From NCBI RefSeq assembly GCF_019599275.1, contig NZ_JAHZTD010000003.1, forward strand, positions 558,001 through 622,000: a stretch of 64,000 nucleotides of DNA, in the 5' to 3' direction. The notes below the pieces were generated by a model. That model worked only from the letters and a program-made list of their open reading frames with translations, was not told the DNA's origin and made no database searches. Below, one piece after another: positions 16,657 through 25,136 of the stretch. This stretch comes from Hymenobacter sp. HSC-4F20. Its GTDB lineage: Bacteria > Bacteroidota > Bacteroidia > Cytophagales > Hymenobacteraceae. Both the position numbers and the translations under genes were made by a program. How positions within the stretch are numbered: the first letter of the stretch is position 1; each line of letters begins with the position of its first letter.

Positions 16657-17166
16657 ATGCACACTTCATTTTTCCGTTTGCGGGTAGGGTGGTTACCCGT
16701 TTTTCTGCTAGGCATACTGTTTCTTTCGCTCACTTCGTGTAAGAAAGATGAAGAACAGGTAACCGTTGACTACAGTGCGCGCGACGAAGAAGCCATTAAG
16801 GCCTACATTGCCGAGAATAAGCTTACGGGCTTTCAGCGCGACTCGACGGGCGTATATATCATCATCACCCAGCCAGGGACGGGCGCTACTGCCGTAAAAA
16901 AGCAGAAGGTAACGACCAAGTATGTGGGTACTACTCTCGATGGCACAGTGTTCGACAAAAGCAATCCGGCGGCCATTGGCTTTCAGTTTGTGTTGGGCGT
17001 TGGCGACGTAATCAAGGGCTGGGACCGGGGCTTCACCTACCTCAACAAGGGTAGCAAGGCCATTCTATTGATTCCTTCGGGCCAGGCCTATGCCGAGCAA
17101 GTCGCGGGGTCCATCCCGCCGAATTCTATTCTGCGCTTTGATGTGGAGGTAGTCGACATCAAATAA
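16657..17166 (+). CDS. FKBP-type prolyl isomerase lipoprotein (array gene 2)
   Basis: 169 residues from the ATG at 16657; a TTG at 16627 would place extra residues before the signal peptide. Lipobox SLTSCKK. A conserved lead-in (VDYSARDEEAIKAYIAENKL, then TGFQRDSTGVY, ITQPGTGA) precedes one FKBP domain: TKYVGTTLDGTVFDKS, GDVIKGWDRGF, then SGQAYAEQV where the usual AYG loop has lost its glycine, and ILRFDVEVVDI. Mostly intact pocket, so probably active. The same lead-in occurs twice in array gene 3, showing common descent by local duplication. A TATTTTTG box at 16646-16653 is very close to the start and may be its promoter. Confidence 0.92.
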   Translation: MHTSFFRLRVGWLPVFLLGILFLSLTSCKKDEEQVTVDYSARDEEAIKAYIAENKLTGFQRDSTGVYIIITQPGTGATAVKKQKVTTKYVGTTLDGTVFDKSNPAAIGFQFVLGVGDVIKGWDRGFTYLNKGSKAILLIPSGQAYAEQVAGSIPPNSILRFDVEVVDIK

Positions 17167-17260
17167 AGCTGCCCTTACAACTCATTACTGGCAGGTGACT
17201 CGGCTGGCTTTGCCGCCAGTCACCGCGCTAGATACCGCTTTAGTCCTTCCTCTCTATTCT

Positions 17261-18163
17261 ATGCACACTGCTTTTTCTCCCTCCCCACTAGCTCGGTTGC
17301 TTCTGGTACTGCTGGGCTTATCTACGCTGCTGTTAGGGGCCTGTCAGAAGGAAGATACTATCGACTACGCCGCCCGCGACGAGGCAACGATTCAGCAGTA
17401 CCTCACTGACAACAAGCTTACGGGCTTTCAACGGCAGTCCTCGGGACTGTACCTAGCCATTACGCAGCCGGGTACCGGAGCCCTGGCTCAGAGAAACCAG
17501 TGGGTATCGGCCAAGTACAGTGCTAGCTTACTGGATGGCAAAGTGGTTGACAGCAACACTTCTTCCTACCGTCTACTGGATTTTGCCCTAGGCCAGAATA
17601 CGATGATTCCGGGCTGGGAGGAAGGGTTCACCCACCTCAACAAAGGGGCTAAAGCGACCTTCCTGGTTCCTTCTGGCTTGGCTTACGGAGAAATCGGGGC
17701 CGGTCCAATTCCGCCCAATACCGTCCTGCGCTTCGACGTGGAGGTCGTGGACATTGCCAGCTCAATCGACTACGCCGCCCGCGACGAAGCAACGATTCAG
17801 CAGTATATTGCTGACAAGAAGCTTACCGGCTTTCAGCGGCAGCCCTCGGGCTTGTACGTGGCCATTACGCAGCCGGGCACTGGCACTGCTATCCAAAAAG
17901 GCCAAAGGGCTTCGGCCCTGTACACCGGCACTACTCTGGACGGGCAGGTGTTTGATACTACTAAGCCAGCCAGCCCATTCTCCTTCACGGTGGGTACCGG
18001 ACAGGTAATAGCTGGTTGGGATGAAGGGTTTACCTTGTTGAACAAAGGCAGTAAAGCTATTCTGCTGTTGCCCTCCAACCTGGCCTACGGAAACCGAGCC
18101 ATCAGTGCGCTTCCGGCTAACTCCATTCTACGTTTCGATGTAGAAGTAACTGATGTCAAGTAA
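17261..18163 (+). CDS. Tandem FKBP-type prolyl isomerase lipoprotein (array gene 3)
   Basis: 300 residues from the ATG at 17261, with lipobox LLLGACQK; a GTG at 17195 is less likely because it would bury the signal peptide. It contains two FKBP units, each opening with nearly the same phrase (IDYAARDEATIQQY, then KLTGFQRQ and ITQPGTG), so it arose by internal duplication. The first domain has a changed pocket (KVVDSN in place of the usual F-D-S, and MIPGW), while the second has QVFDTT, QVIAGWDEGF and LAYGNR. Activity may therefore reside mainly in the second unit. Probably a lipid-anchored periplasmic folding factor. Confidence 0.92.
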   Translation: MHTAFSPSPLARLLLVLLGLSTLLLGACQKEDTIDYAARDEATIQQYLTDNKLTGFQRQSSGLYLAITQPGTGALAQRNQWVSAKYSASLLDGKVVDSNTSSYRLLDFALGQNTMIPGWEEGFTHLNKGAKATFLVPSGLAYGEIGAGPIPPNTVLRFDVEVVDIASSIDYAARDEATIQQYIADKKLTGFQRQPSGLYVAITQPGTGTAIQKGQRASALYTGTTLDGQVFDTTKPASPFSFTVGTGQVIAGWDEGFTLLNKGSKAILLLPSNLAYGNRAISALPANSILRFDVEVTDVK

Positions 18164-18214
18164 ATTAAGTCCGGACAACATACTCAGGAGTCCGTTACCT
18201 TTTGCGTTTACCCC

Positions 18215-18757
18215 ATGAAAAAGTTTGCGCTGGCCCTTTCCCTGCTGGCCCTGCCGCTCCTGACCGCGCCGGCTCTCACCAGCTGCAACACGGAGCCCGA
18301 CCACATCAAGAACGCCCGAAAGCTGGAGGAAGATCAGAAAAAGGCGGACGACCTCACCATTCAGGCTTACCTCACGCGGCACAGCATTACGAACTACTCC
18401 CGCCTGGAGTCTGGGATTTACCTAGTGCCCGTCACGGACGGCCCCACCAGCAACCCCCTGATTAAAGCAGGTAACAAGGTGACCATGGTGCACGTCGGGA
18501 AATTCATCGGTGAGAAGAATGACGGTCAGGTATTCGAAGCTTCCAGCGAAAACCGGTCTGTATGCGGGTGCATCGGCTTCGTGAATGGCCAGAATGGGGT
18601 TGTTCCGGGCTGGAACACCGCTACCCTGCAGATGCGGAAAGGTGACCGTAAGCTGATTCTGATTCCTTCATACTTAGCATACGGTACCATTGGCTCCAGT
18701 GCCATTCCATCTAACACGCCACTGCTGTACGACATCGAAATCACCGACGTACAATAA
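18215..18757 (+). CDS. Divergent FKBP-like lipoprotein (array gene 4)
   Basis: 180 residues with a lipoprotein signal (APALTSCNTE). A charged helix (KNARKLEEDQKKADD) leads into a single FKBP-like domain. Key pocket positions have changed: the tyrosine of the V-x-Y-x-G strand is replaced (TMVHVGKF), FD is FE (QVFEASSEN), and a CGC motif is inserted (RSVCGCIGF), while GVVPGWNTA and LAYGTIG persist. Catalysis is doubtful and it may instead be a binding chaperone. It lies 51 bases after array gene 3 and 30 bases before array gene 5, suggesting one transcript. Confidence 0.88.
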   Translation: MKKFALALSLLALPLLTAPALTSCNTEPDHIKNARKLEEDQKKADDLTIQAYLTRHSITNYSRLESGIYLVPVTDGPTSNPLIKAGNKVTMVHVGKFIGEKNDGQVFEASSENRSVCGCIGFVNGQNGVVPGWNTATLQMRKGDRKLILIPSYLAYGTIGSSAIPSNTPLLYDIEITDVQ

Positions 18758-18787
18758 GACCGTTATTTCGTAGCCATTCCCTTCCTC

Positions 18788-19264
18788 ATGCAGCACTGGC
18801 AATATGGCATTTTAGCACTGGCAGCAGGTCTGTCCCCCTTGACGGTAGTGGCCCAGCAGGTGCTGCCGGTAGCGGTGCCCACAGCCGATACGCTGCTACC
18901 CCGCGCCACCACTACCGCTTCCGGCCTGCGCTACCTGATTCGGCAGCCGGGAAGCGGCCCCACAGCCCGGCCCGGCGACAAGGTTTCGGTTCAGTACACC
19001 GGGTTTCTCCCCGATGGGCACATCTTTGATGCATCTGCCAAGCAGGGCGGGCCGCTGAAAGTGCGCGCTGGCCGGGGCGAAGTAGTGCGCGGCTGGGACG
19101 AAATGCTGCTGCTGCTACCTCAGGGGAGCCGGGCGCGGGTCTGGATTCCGGCCGCGCTGGGCTACGGGGCCGAAGGACGGCGGGACCCGGACGACGAGCG
19201 GCGCTACCTCATCCCGCCCAATGCCGACTTGGTGTTTGAGCTGGAAGTGCTGAAAGTAAAATAA
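18788..19264 (+). CDS. Periplasmic FKBP-type prolyl isomerase (array gene 5)
   Basis: 158 residues with a cleavable-type signal peptide (ALAAGLSPLTVVAQQ) and no lipobox cysteine, unlike most of its neighbours. The single FKBP domain is close to canonical: GLRYLIRQPGSGPTA, VQYTGFLPDGHIFDAS, GEVVRGWDEM, LGYGAEGR and LVFELEVLKV. Probably a soluble periplasmic isomerase. It follows array gene 4 after 30 bases and is closed by a hairpin terminator. Confidence 0.93.
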   Translation: MQHWQYGILALAAGLSPLTVVAQQVLPVAVPTADTLLPRATTTASGLRYLIRQPGSGPTARPGDKVSVQYTGFLPDGHIFDASAKQGGPLKVRAGRGEVVRGWDEMLLLLPQGSRARVWIPAALGYGAEGRRDPDDERRYLIPPNADLVFELEVLKVK

Positions 19265-19266
19265 CC

Positions 19267-19307
19267 GCTGACCCAAGGGCACCCCGCCGTTGGGTCAGCT
19301 TGTTTTT
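19267..19307 (+). terminator. Terminator after array gene 5
   Basis: Stem GCTGACCCAA / TTGGGTCAGC around a 13-base loop, followed by TTGTTTTT. Confidence 0.85.
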
Positions 19308-19413
19308 AGCTCTTCCAACTAGGTATAACCAACCCGTAGGCTGTAGTGCCCTGCCCGGCTTGGACTGTCGGCCCCGAAATCCGACTTAACTTGACCGTCT
19401 GACGTTATTCTGT

Positions 19414-20394
19414 ATGTGGCTTTCTTCCTCCCGCCTGCTTTTCTCACCTCCTGTCCTCCTCCTCCTGCTTGGGGTGCTCATCCTCACGGGCTTCCAAGAG
19501 AAGCCACCGGGCTTTAATAAGCTGAAATCGGGCTTGGAGTACCGGATTTATCACCGCGAAAACGGCCGCTACGTGCTGCGCCCGGCCTTATCCCCCGCCG
19601 GCGACCCCGCGTACGCTGCCCGCGTGGGCCGCATTATGAGCCTGCATCTGGAGTTTCGCACTGCCACTGACTCGGTGTTGATGCACTCGCGCCGGCAGGG
19701 CGGAGGCCGGCCCGTACGGGTACCCCTAGACACGATTCGGCGCCAGCAGGTAGGGGGAGTGGAAGAAGCGCTTTCGCTGCTGCAACCCGGCGATTCAGGG
19801 GTGTTTCGCCTGAATGTGGACACGGTGTTTGCCAAGTCGTTCCGCCAGCCGGTACCGCCCTTCCTTCACAAAGCAGGCTCTACCCTCACGGTGCTGGCCA
19901 AGGCCGAGAAAATTCAGACGGAGGCGGAGGTTCTGCAGGAAATCCAGCAACAAAGAGCCCAGGCGCAGGAGCAGGCCAAAAAGCAAGCTGCTCAGCAGGC
20001 CCTGAAGGATGATGCCCGCATTCAGGCCTATCTGAAGCAGAACAAGCTGAAAGCCCTGAAAACCCCAGGCGGCGTGTACTACGTCATCACCAAAGCCGGC
20101 ACCGGTCTGAAGCCCAAGAAAGGCCAAACGGTATCGGTGCTCTACAAAGGCTTGCTGCTGAGTGGGAAAGTGTTCGACTCGTCGGAGAATAACGGCAACC
20201 AGCCCATTACGTTTCCGCTGGGGGCCGGCCAGGTGATTCCCGGCTGGGACCAGGGTATTGCCATGCTCACCAAGGGTAGCAAAGCCATCCTACTGATTCC
20301 ATCAGGCCTAGCCTACGGGCCACGCGGGGCCGGAGCCGATATTCCACCTAATTCCGTGCTGCGCTTCAACGTGGAAGTGGTTGGGATACAGTAA
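19414..20394 (+). CDS. FKBP-type prolyl isomerase with degenerate N-terminal domain (array gene 6)
   Basis: 326 residues, a paralogue of array gene 1 with the same layout: degenerate N-terminal FKBP-like domain (GRIMSLHLEFRTATDSVL, GGVEEALSLLQPGD, FAKSFRQPVPPF), a helical Gln/Ala-rich linker (QQQRAQAQEQAKKQAAQQ), then a canonical domain (VLYKGLLLSGKVFDSS, GQVIPGWDQGI, GLAYGPRG, VLRFNVEVV). Unlike gene 1 the hydrophobic N-terminus (VLLLLLGVLILTGFQEK) has no cysteine, so it is either secreted or membrane-tethered. The C-terminal pocket is intact, so activity is likely. A long perfect hairpin follows. Confidence 0.93.
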   Translation: MWLSSSRLLFSPPVLLLLLGVLILTGFQEKPPGFNKLKSGLEYRIYHRENGRYVLRPALSPAGDPAYAARVGRIMSLHLEFRTATDSVLMHSRRQGGGRPVRVPLDTIRRQQVGGVEEALSLLQPGDSGVFRLNVDTVFAKSFRQPVPPFLHKAGSTLTVLAKAEKIQTEAEVLQEIQQQRAQAQEQAKKQAAQQALKDDARIQAYLKQNKLKALKTPGGVYYVITKAGTGLKPKKGQTVSVLYKGLLLSGKVFDSSENNGNQPITFPLGAGQVIPGWDQGIAMLTKGSKAILLIPSGLAYGPRGAGADIPPNSVLRFNVEVVGIQ

Positions 20395-20404
20395 GGCTTC
20401 CTGA

Positions 20405-20463
20405 TTCTACTCACGCAACGAGGCCGGCTCTACTCCAGAGCCGGCCTCGTTGCGTGAGTAGAA
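20405..20463. terminator. 27-bp perfect hairpin between array gene 6 and recO
   Basis: Two perfectly complementary 27-base arms (20405-20431 and 20437-20463) around the loop ACTCC. It lies between convergent genes, so a bidirectional terminator is likely, although no T-tract follows on either side. Confidence 0.7.
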
Positions 20464-20481
20464 CAACTAACTCCAGCCCCC

Positions 20482-21204
20482 TTACAACTCAGCCAGCACC
20501 TCGGACAACACGGCCAGGGAGCGAATGTCGCCGAGGTGCTCCACGTGCAACTGGTAGTAGCGGATGAGCACGCCCAGCAATTCCCGCCGCACGCGGCCGT
20601 TGGGAATACTAGCCGTGGCGGGCTGGCGAAGCAGGGCGTCAAAATAGGCTTCGAACTCCTGAAACCGCATGGCGGTGGCACTGTTGCTGGTGACTGCGCC
20701 GGGTGTCTCGGAGGCAAATGCCACCTGGGAAGTAATCTGCTCCCCCGTTTCGGGCCCGAAGCCCAGGTACTGGCTCAGGCCCAGCAGAAACTCCAGGGCG
20801 AAGTTCTCGAAGTTCTCTTCCTGCCGGTCAAAGGCCAGAATGGAGTCGTGCAAAAAGCTAAACAACGGCTCGTTCTTTTCTTCCTCCTGCAGCACCCGCC
20901 CGGTAATTTCCGACAGAAACAAGGCCACGCTGCTCTTGCGTACGTCGTAGGGCAGGGAGCGGAACGGCTCGGCACACCGGTATTCGGAGAGGCGCGTCAG
21001 ACCCCCGTTGCGGGAAGTATAGGCCACCAATTCCAGCAGCGTAAACGGTTGAAACAAGGCAATGCGGCCCGGGGGCTTGGCTTTGCGCACGCCGTTGACC
21101 ACGTAGCTCTGCAGGCCAAGCTCCTCGGTGTAGATACGGGCAATAATGCTGGTTTCGCGGTAACGCATGTAGTTGAGCACAATACCGCGGGTTTTGATAA
21201 GCAT
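20482..21204 (-). CDS. recO: DNA repair protein RecO
   Basis: 240 residues from the ATG at 21204 (MLIKTRGIVLNYMRYRETSI), the classical RecO start; a longer frame from 21357 runs through a GC-rich hairpin and has no family match. An N-terminal OB-fold (KTRGIVLNYMRYRETSIIAR, then GLQSYVVNGVRKAK) precedes the helical C-terminal domain (FALEFLLGLSQYLGFGPE). RecO loads RecA with RecR by displacing single-strand binding protein and anneals single strands during gap repair. It lies downstream of the porZ-like gene on the same strand. Confidence 0.95.
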   Translation of the reverse strand: MLIKTRGIVLNYMRYRETSIIARIYTEELGLQSYVVNGVRKAKPPGRIALFQPFTLLELVAYTSRNGGLTRLSEYRCAEPFRSLPYDVRKSSVALFLSEITGRVLQEEEKNEPLFSFLHDSILAFDRQEENFENFALEFLLGLSQYLGFGPETGEQITSQVAFASETPGAVTSNSATAMRFQEFEAYFDALLRQPATASIPNGRVRRELLGVLIRYYQLHVEHLGDIRSLAVLSEVLAEL

Positions 21205-21265
21205 ACGCTGGATGACTAGTGAGGAAAAGAGAAACTGGCCGCTACCCGCCAAAACGCAAGGGCTT

Positions 21266-21296
21266 GGCCTCCGGAGCGGCTGCCGCTCCGGAGGCC
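21266..21296. repeat. GC-rich 15-bp inverted repeat upstream of recO
   Basis: GGCCTCCGGAGCGGC and GCCGCTCCGGAGGCC, perfect 15-base arms with one base between them. It lies in the 183-base gap between the porZ-like gene and recO. It may be a terminator for the former, though no T-tract follows it on the minus strand. Confidence 0.6.
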
Positions 21297-21387
21297 TATA
21301 CGGCAAGCTTGCCTCTGGTAGAGAAGAACACGCAAAACGACCAGTTAGCTCCTTCACACGGCTCGGAAGCCGATAATCAGCTCAGTT

Positions 21388-23754
21388 TTACCGCTCTACT
21401 ACCGCTATTTTGCTTACGCACCCGTTTTTCCCGTCCGCATCAGAGGATAACACCAAGTACACTCCCGACTGCACCCGGCGGCCATTGTAGTCGGTCAGGT
21501 TCCAGGTGACAGTCCCCCCGTTGGCGCGGGTCTGGTACACAAGCTTGCCGGTCACATCGGTGATTTTGACCGGGGCGTTGTTGGCCAGCCCGGAAATGCC
21601 TACCTGCCCGGCGAAATTGGTGCGCACAGGGTTGGGAAAAACGCTGGCACAGTTGGGCTTGCCCTCCGTAACGGTAGCGGCGCCGCGGTAAGCAACCAAG
21701 CCGGCATCCGTCACCACGAACACCTCGCCGGTCTTGTCGTTTACGTCCACGTCCACGATACGGTCAGAGGGGAGCGGGCTGTTTTCAGTGGTAAAGTGCT
21801 CCAGGGCCTCGTCGCCGTCGGGGCTAAAAAGCCACAAGCCCCGGTCGGTGCCAAACCACTTGCGGTTGCCGCCATCCACAGCAATAGCGCGCACGGCTTC
21901 GTTGAACAGGGCCGGAAAGCCCGTGCCCTCCCCACGCCGCACGATAGGCGTCTGGAAGCCCAGGGCCAGGGAAAGGTCGAAGGCGGAGGCGGGGCCGTTG
22001 AATACGGCGGGGCCCAATCTGGTAGCGGCCCAAATGTCTCCGTTCCGGTCTTTTACGATGTCGTACAGTTCAGCGGAAGGCAGGCCTTCGGTGACCCCGA
22101 AATGGCGGCTTTCGTTGGTAGTTGGGTTGAGGACATTCACGCCCCCAATAGTGCCCTGGGGAGCCCGCGCGCCGGTTACCCAGGCACCGCCAGCATCATC
22201 CAGGGCAATACGGTCTAGGTTTTCACTGCCGCTGAAGTACGGCAGGGTCGTCCAGGTGGAGGCCACGGGGTCGAAGAGGAACAGGCCCGACTGCCCGGCT
22301 ACTTGGTGGCGGTTCACTACCCATACCTTGCCTTCGGCATCGGCTGTTACATCCGTTACCCGGGTATAATTTTTTGCGTTGATATCAGTGCTGGTGTCGG
22401 CGCTGCGTAGCGGGTTGGGCAGGCCGGAACTGGGGTTGAAAAGCCGAAAGTCACCGGGGCCTTTCCACTCCAGCAGCCCGTTGCCGTAGCTGGCTACGTA
22501 GAGCGTGCCATCGGGCGTACGGGTTCCCCGCGCCACATCCTTGGGGTTGGGATACTGAGTTGCTGCGGGCAGCGTGGCGCTGGTAATATTGGTCCACTGC
22601 CCGTTCTTGTACTCAAAAAAGCCCCGATAGAAGTCGCGCTGCTTGTACCGCTCCTCGTACCCACCGCTGAACACGTCCACGGTGTTAGTGCGGGCATCGG
22701 CCAGCACGCTGAAGGCCTGGGCCTGGGCCGGCGCATTGGTAACGAACTGCTCGGCCAATTGACCCGTGCTGGTTTTCAGCAGCCCATTGGTGAAATCCGC
22801 CAGAAAGTACGTACCCTCCCGGGACCGAATGGCCGCCTGCGGATCTTGGAGCTGGGCCGGCCGCAGAGTAGCACTAACGGTTCCCGTAGCCGTGTTGAGC
22901 ACGGCCACGTTGGTGTTGGTTACCACCAGCAGCCCCGCCCGCGAGGGCACCAGCTGGCGGAACTCTGCCCCGCGCAGGGTAGCGGCCACGGGTTGCCAGC
23001 CGGCGGCGGGGGTAGCCGGGGAATAGCGGTACAACTGGTCGCCGTTGCTGCCGGCCACCACCAGCCCCTGCTGCACGGCCACTGTCCGAAACGAATCGGT
23101 GCCCCGGCTGGGCAGGTCGGTGGTCCAGTTGCGGTAGTCGAGTAGGTTGGCGGAAAGCAGGCCCCGCATCAGGCCGTTGGACGTGGCGGCAAACAGCTGG
23201 TTACCGGCTACCGCCGTGGCATACACCTGCACTACCGTGCCGCCCGGACCGATGTTGGAGTAAGTATCCCGGATTTCCAGCCGACTTAAATCCAGTACCA
23301 CAATTCCGAAGCTACTGGCCAGGTAAGCCATTTTGCCGCTGACCACAATGTGGTTGATGGTTTTGGTGCCGCTGATTTCCTTACGCAGAATGGCATTGAG
23401 GTTTACCACGGCCCCATCCTTCAGGCGCAGAATATCGAGGTTGGTGTTGCGGTAGGCGACTACCAGCTGCTGGCTGACGGAGTCGTAGGCCAGCGCGTTT
23501 ACGCTCACATCGTGCAGACCGTCGCGGCGCGAGAGTAGCCGGGTGGTGTTCAGGCCCTTATCGAAGTAGAAGAAGGCATCCTCAGCGGCCACATACACCC
23601 GGTCGGCGGCCTCGGCCAGGGCTTTGGCCCGGTTGGTGGGCAGGTGCAGCTGCCAGTCGCCGTAGCCAGCCGTTGACTGGGCCCGGGCAGCAAGAGCGGA
23701 CACGAAGAAAGCCGCGAGAGTAGCCCCCCGGCGCAGGCGTAACACTAGAGTCAT
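21388..23754 (-). CDS. porZ: PorZ-like T9SS beta-propeller protein with C-terminal sorting domain
   Basis: 788 residues from the ATG at 23754, chosen because a signal peptide follows (RGATLAAFFVSALAARAQ). Two propellers of two-component-regulator type follow: repeats such as DRVYVAAEDAFFYFDKG, GLHDVSVNALAYDS and ELYDIVKDRNGDIWAATRLG. A C-terminal sorting-type domain ends it (VFPNPVRTNFAGQVGISG and GRRVQSGVYLVL). The opening (YGDWQLHLPTNRAKALAEAA) closely resembles PorZ, the cell-surface T9SS component that in Porphyromonas helps the PorU sortase attach anionic LPS to cargo. PorU and PorV genes are also in this window. PorZ is the preferred reading; an ordinary propeller cargo protein is possible. 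Confidence 0.82.
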   Translation of the reverse strand: MTLVLRLRRGATLAAFFVSALAARAQSTAGYGDWQLHLPTNRAKALAEAADRVYVAAEDAFFYFDKGLNTTRLLSRRDGLHDVSVNALAYDSVSQQLVVAYRNTNLDILRLKDGAVVNLNAILRKEISGTKTINHIVVSGKMAYLASSFGIVVLDLSRLEIRDTYSNIGPGGTVVQVYATAVAGNQLFAATSNGLMRGLLSANLLDYRNWTTDLPSRGTDSFRTVAVQQGLVVAGSNGDQLYRYSPATPAAGWQPVAATLRGAEFRQLVPSRAGLLVVTNTNVAVLNTATGTVSATLRPAQLQDPQAAIRSREGTYFLADFTNGLLKTSTGQLAEQFVTNAPAQAQAFSVLADARTNTVDVFSGGYEERYKQRDFYRGFFEYKNGQWTNITSATLPAATQYPNPKDVARGTRTPDGTLYVASYGNGLLEWKGPGDFRLFNPSSGLPNPLRSADTSTDINAKNYTRVTDVTADAEGKVWVVNRHQVAGQSGLFLFDPVASTWTTLPYFSGSENLDRIALDDAGGAWVTGARAPQGTIGGVNVLNPTTNESRHFGVTEGLPSAELYDIVKDRNGDIWAATRLGPAVFNGPASAFDLSLALGFQTPIVRRGEGTGFPALFNEAVRAIAVDGGNRKWFGTDRGLWLFSPDGDEALEHFTTENSPLPSDRIVDVDVNDKTGEVFVVTDAGLVAYRGAATVTEGKPNCASVFPNPVRTNFAGQVGISGLANNAPVKITDVTGKLVYQTRANGGTVTWNLTDYNGRRVQSGVYLVLSSDADGKNGCVSKIAVVER

Positions 23755-23864
23755 CGGCAGAGAAGTACGGCACACTGGAAGCCGTGGCAAGATAACGCCT
23801 GCGGGCGGGCTTTCGTGTAGCTACCGGCCGGCACCCCCAGAAAAGCGCCGCGCGCAGTGCCGCT

Positions 23865-24488
23865 TTAGTGCACCTCGGCCTGGCTGCTGGGCTCGGTGTT
23901 TTTCTCGCGCATACCTTCCTGGAAGCAGTGGCGGCAGCGCGCCTCGTAGGCGTCGGTCTCGCCCAGCAGAATTTTGCTTTCCGAAGCCGCTACCCGGAAC
24001 GAGTACGAGGCAATTTCGCCGCAGCACACGCATACGGCGTGCACTTTGGTTACGAACTCGGCCACGGCCATCAGAGCGGGCATGGGGCCGAAGGGCTGCC
24101 CCATATAGTCCATATCGAGGCCAGCCACGATGACGCGGGTGCCCCGGTTGGCCAGCTGCACGCACACATCCACCAGGGACTCATCGAAAAACTGTGCTTC
24201 ATCGACGCCTACCACGTCGCAGCCGGCGGCCAGTAGCAGCATCTCCTGAGCCACCGGCACCGGGGTAGAGCGGATGCTGTTCTGGTTGTGCGAGACGACG
24301 TCTTCGGCGTGGTAGCGCGTATCAAGGGCGGGCTTGAAGATTTCCACCCGCTGGCGGGCAATTTTGGCCCGGTTCAGGCGCCGGATCAGCTCCTCCGTCT
24401 TGCCCGAGAACATAGAGCCGCACACAACTTCAATCCAGCCCCGACGGGCAATATCACGGCCGGTACCGACGCGGGGTTCGATAAACAC
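23865..24488 (-). CDS. tdk: Thymidine kinase
   Basis: 207 residues from a GTG start (FIEPR, then [19 protein letters not shown]), the usual N-terminus of Bacteroidota TdK. Walker A is [10 protein letters not shown], the Walker B-like DEAQFFDES is present, and the zinc ribbon is complete (CVCC and CRHC cysteine pairs). It phosphorylates thymidine for dTTP salvage in the cytoplasm. It is the first gene of a tdk-porZ-recO set on the minus strand, with 110 bases to the porZ-like start. Confidence 0.96.
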   Translation of the reverse strand: MFIEPRVGTGRDIARRGWIEVVCGSMFSGKTEELIRRLNRAKIARQRVEIFKPALDTRYHAEDVVSHNQNSIRSTPVPVAQEMLLLAAGCDVVGVDEAQFFDESLVDVCVQLANRGTRVIVAGLDMDYMGQPFGPMPALMAVAEFVTKVHAVCVCCGEIASYSFRVAASESKILLGETDAYEARCRHCFQEGMREKNTEPSSQAEVH

Positions 24489-24778
24489 AGGATGGGAGAG
24501 TAAAGAGGTGAGCGAATACGTCCGGAGGCGGACCTGGGCGGCAAGCCAACTACCGAAATTACACGTTTACCGTCGGATACCCGCAACTAATTAGGAGCCT
24601 AGACCGCTGGCGCACCCGCCCCTGCCTAGTCCGGCACTAGCCTACCTTACTCATTATCTGGGCCATAGCTGAGCTTAAGTTTATCGTCTTTTTCCGGGTG
24701 TAGACAGTGACTGGCTGCTTCGCAATGGGTGCGCCATCGGCCCGGTGCAGCCAGGCCCGAAGGGCTATACCACGGGCC
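24489..24778. other. 290-base gap upstream of tdk, no gene
   Basis: No reading frame with a recognisable product and no strong hairpin. It presumably holds the tdk promoter on the minus strand and the end of the ferredoxin transcript. Confidence 0.45.
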
Positions 24779-25102
24779 TTACTCAGCGTAGGTAACGTGC
24801 GGCAGCTTGGTAGCGTCCGGCACGCGCCCTACCACCTGGCCGCTAACCATACGGGTCTGGCAGGTGAGTCGCTCGGTAGGTAGCAGCCGACCCGCCGCCC
24901 GGTAACGCAACTCCGGTTCCGTGGGCGGCGTTAGCAGCTCGAGGCCGCTGACTATTTGCAGCCGACAGGTGGTACACCGCCCCCGGGCCCCGCAGGCGTG
25001 CAGCCAGTCGTGGCCGGCGGCCTGTATGGCAGCCAGCAGGGTTGTGCCCGCGGGTACTGCAATGGCCCCGTGGGGCAGATTTTGCACAAGTAGAGTGGGC
25101 AT
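24779..25102 (-). CDS. 2Fe-2S ferredoxin
   Basis: 107 residues with the plant-type ferredoxin spacing: Cys37, Cys43, Cys46 (CGARGRCTTC) and a distant Cys81 (RLTCQTR). It carries electrons in the cytoplasm; the partner is unknown. The motif C-x5-C-x2-C with a late fourth Cys fits the adrenodoxin/ISC-like group less well than the ferredoxin at 41.6 kb. It is divergent from the next gene with only 34 bases between the two starts. Confidence 0.88.
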   Translation of the reverse strand: MPTLLVQNLPHGAIAVPAGTTLLAAIQAAGHDWLHACGARGRCTTCRLQIVSGLELLTPPTEPELRYRAAGRLLPTERLTCQTRMVSGQVVGRVPDATKLPHVTYAE

Positions 25103-25136
25103 CTTTCCCTAAATTGCCCGTTGAATCAGGCTTTCG

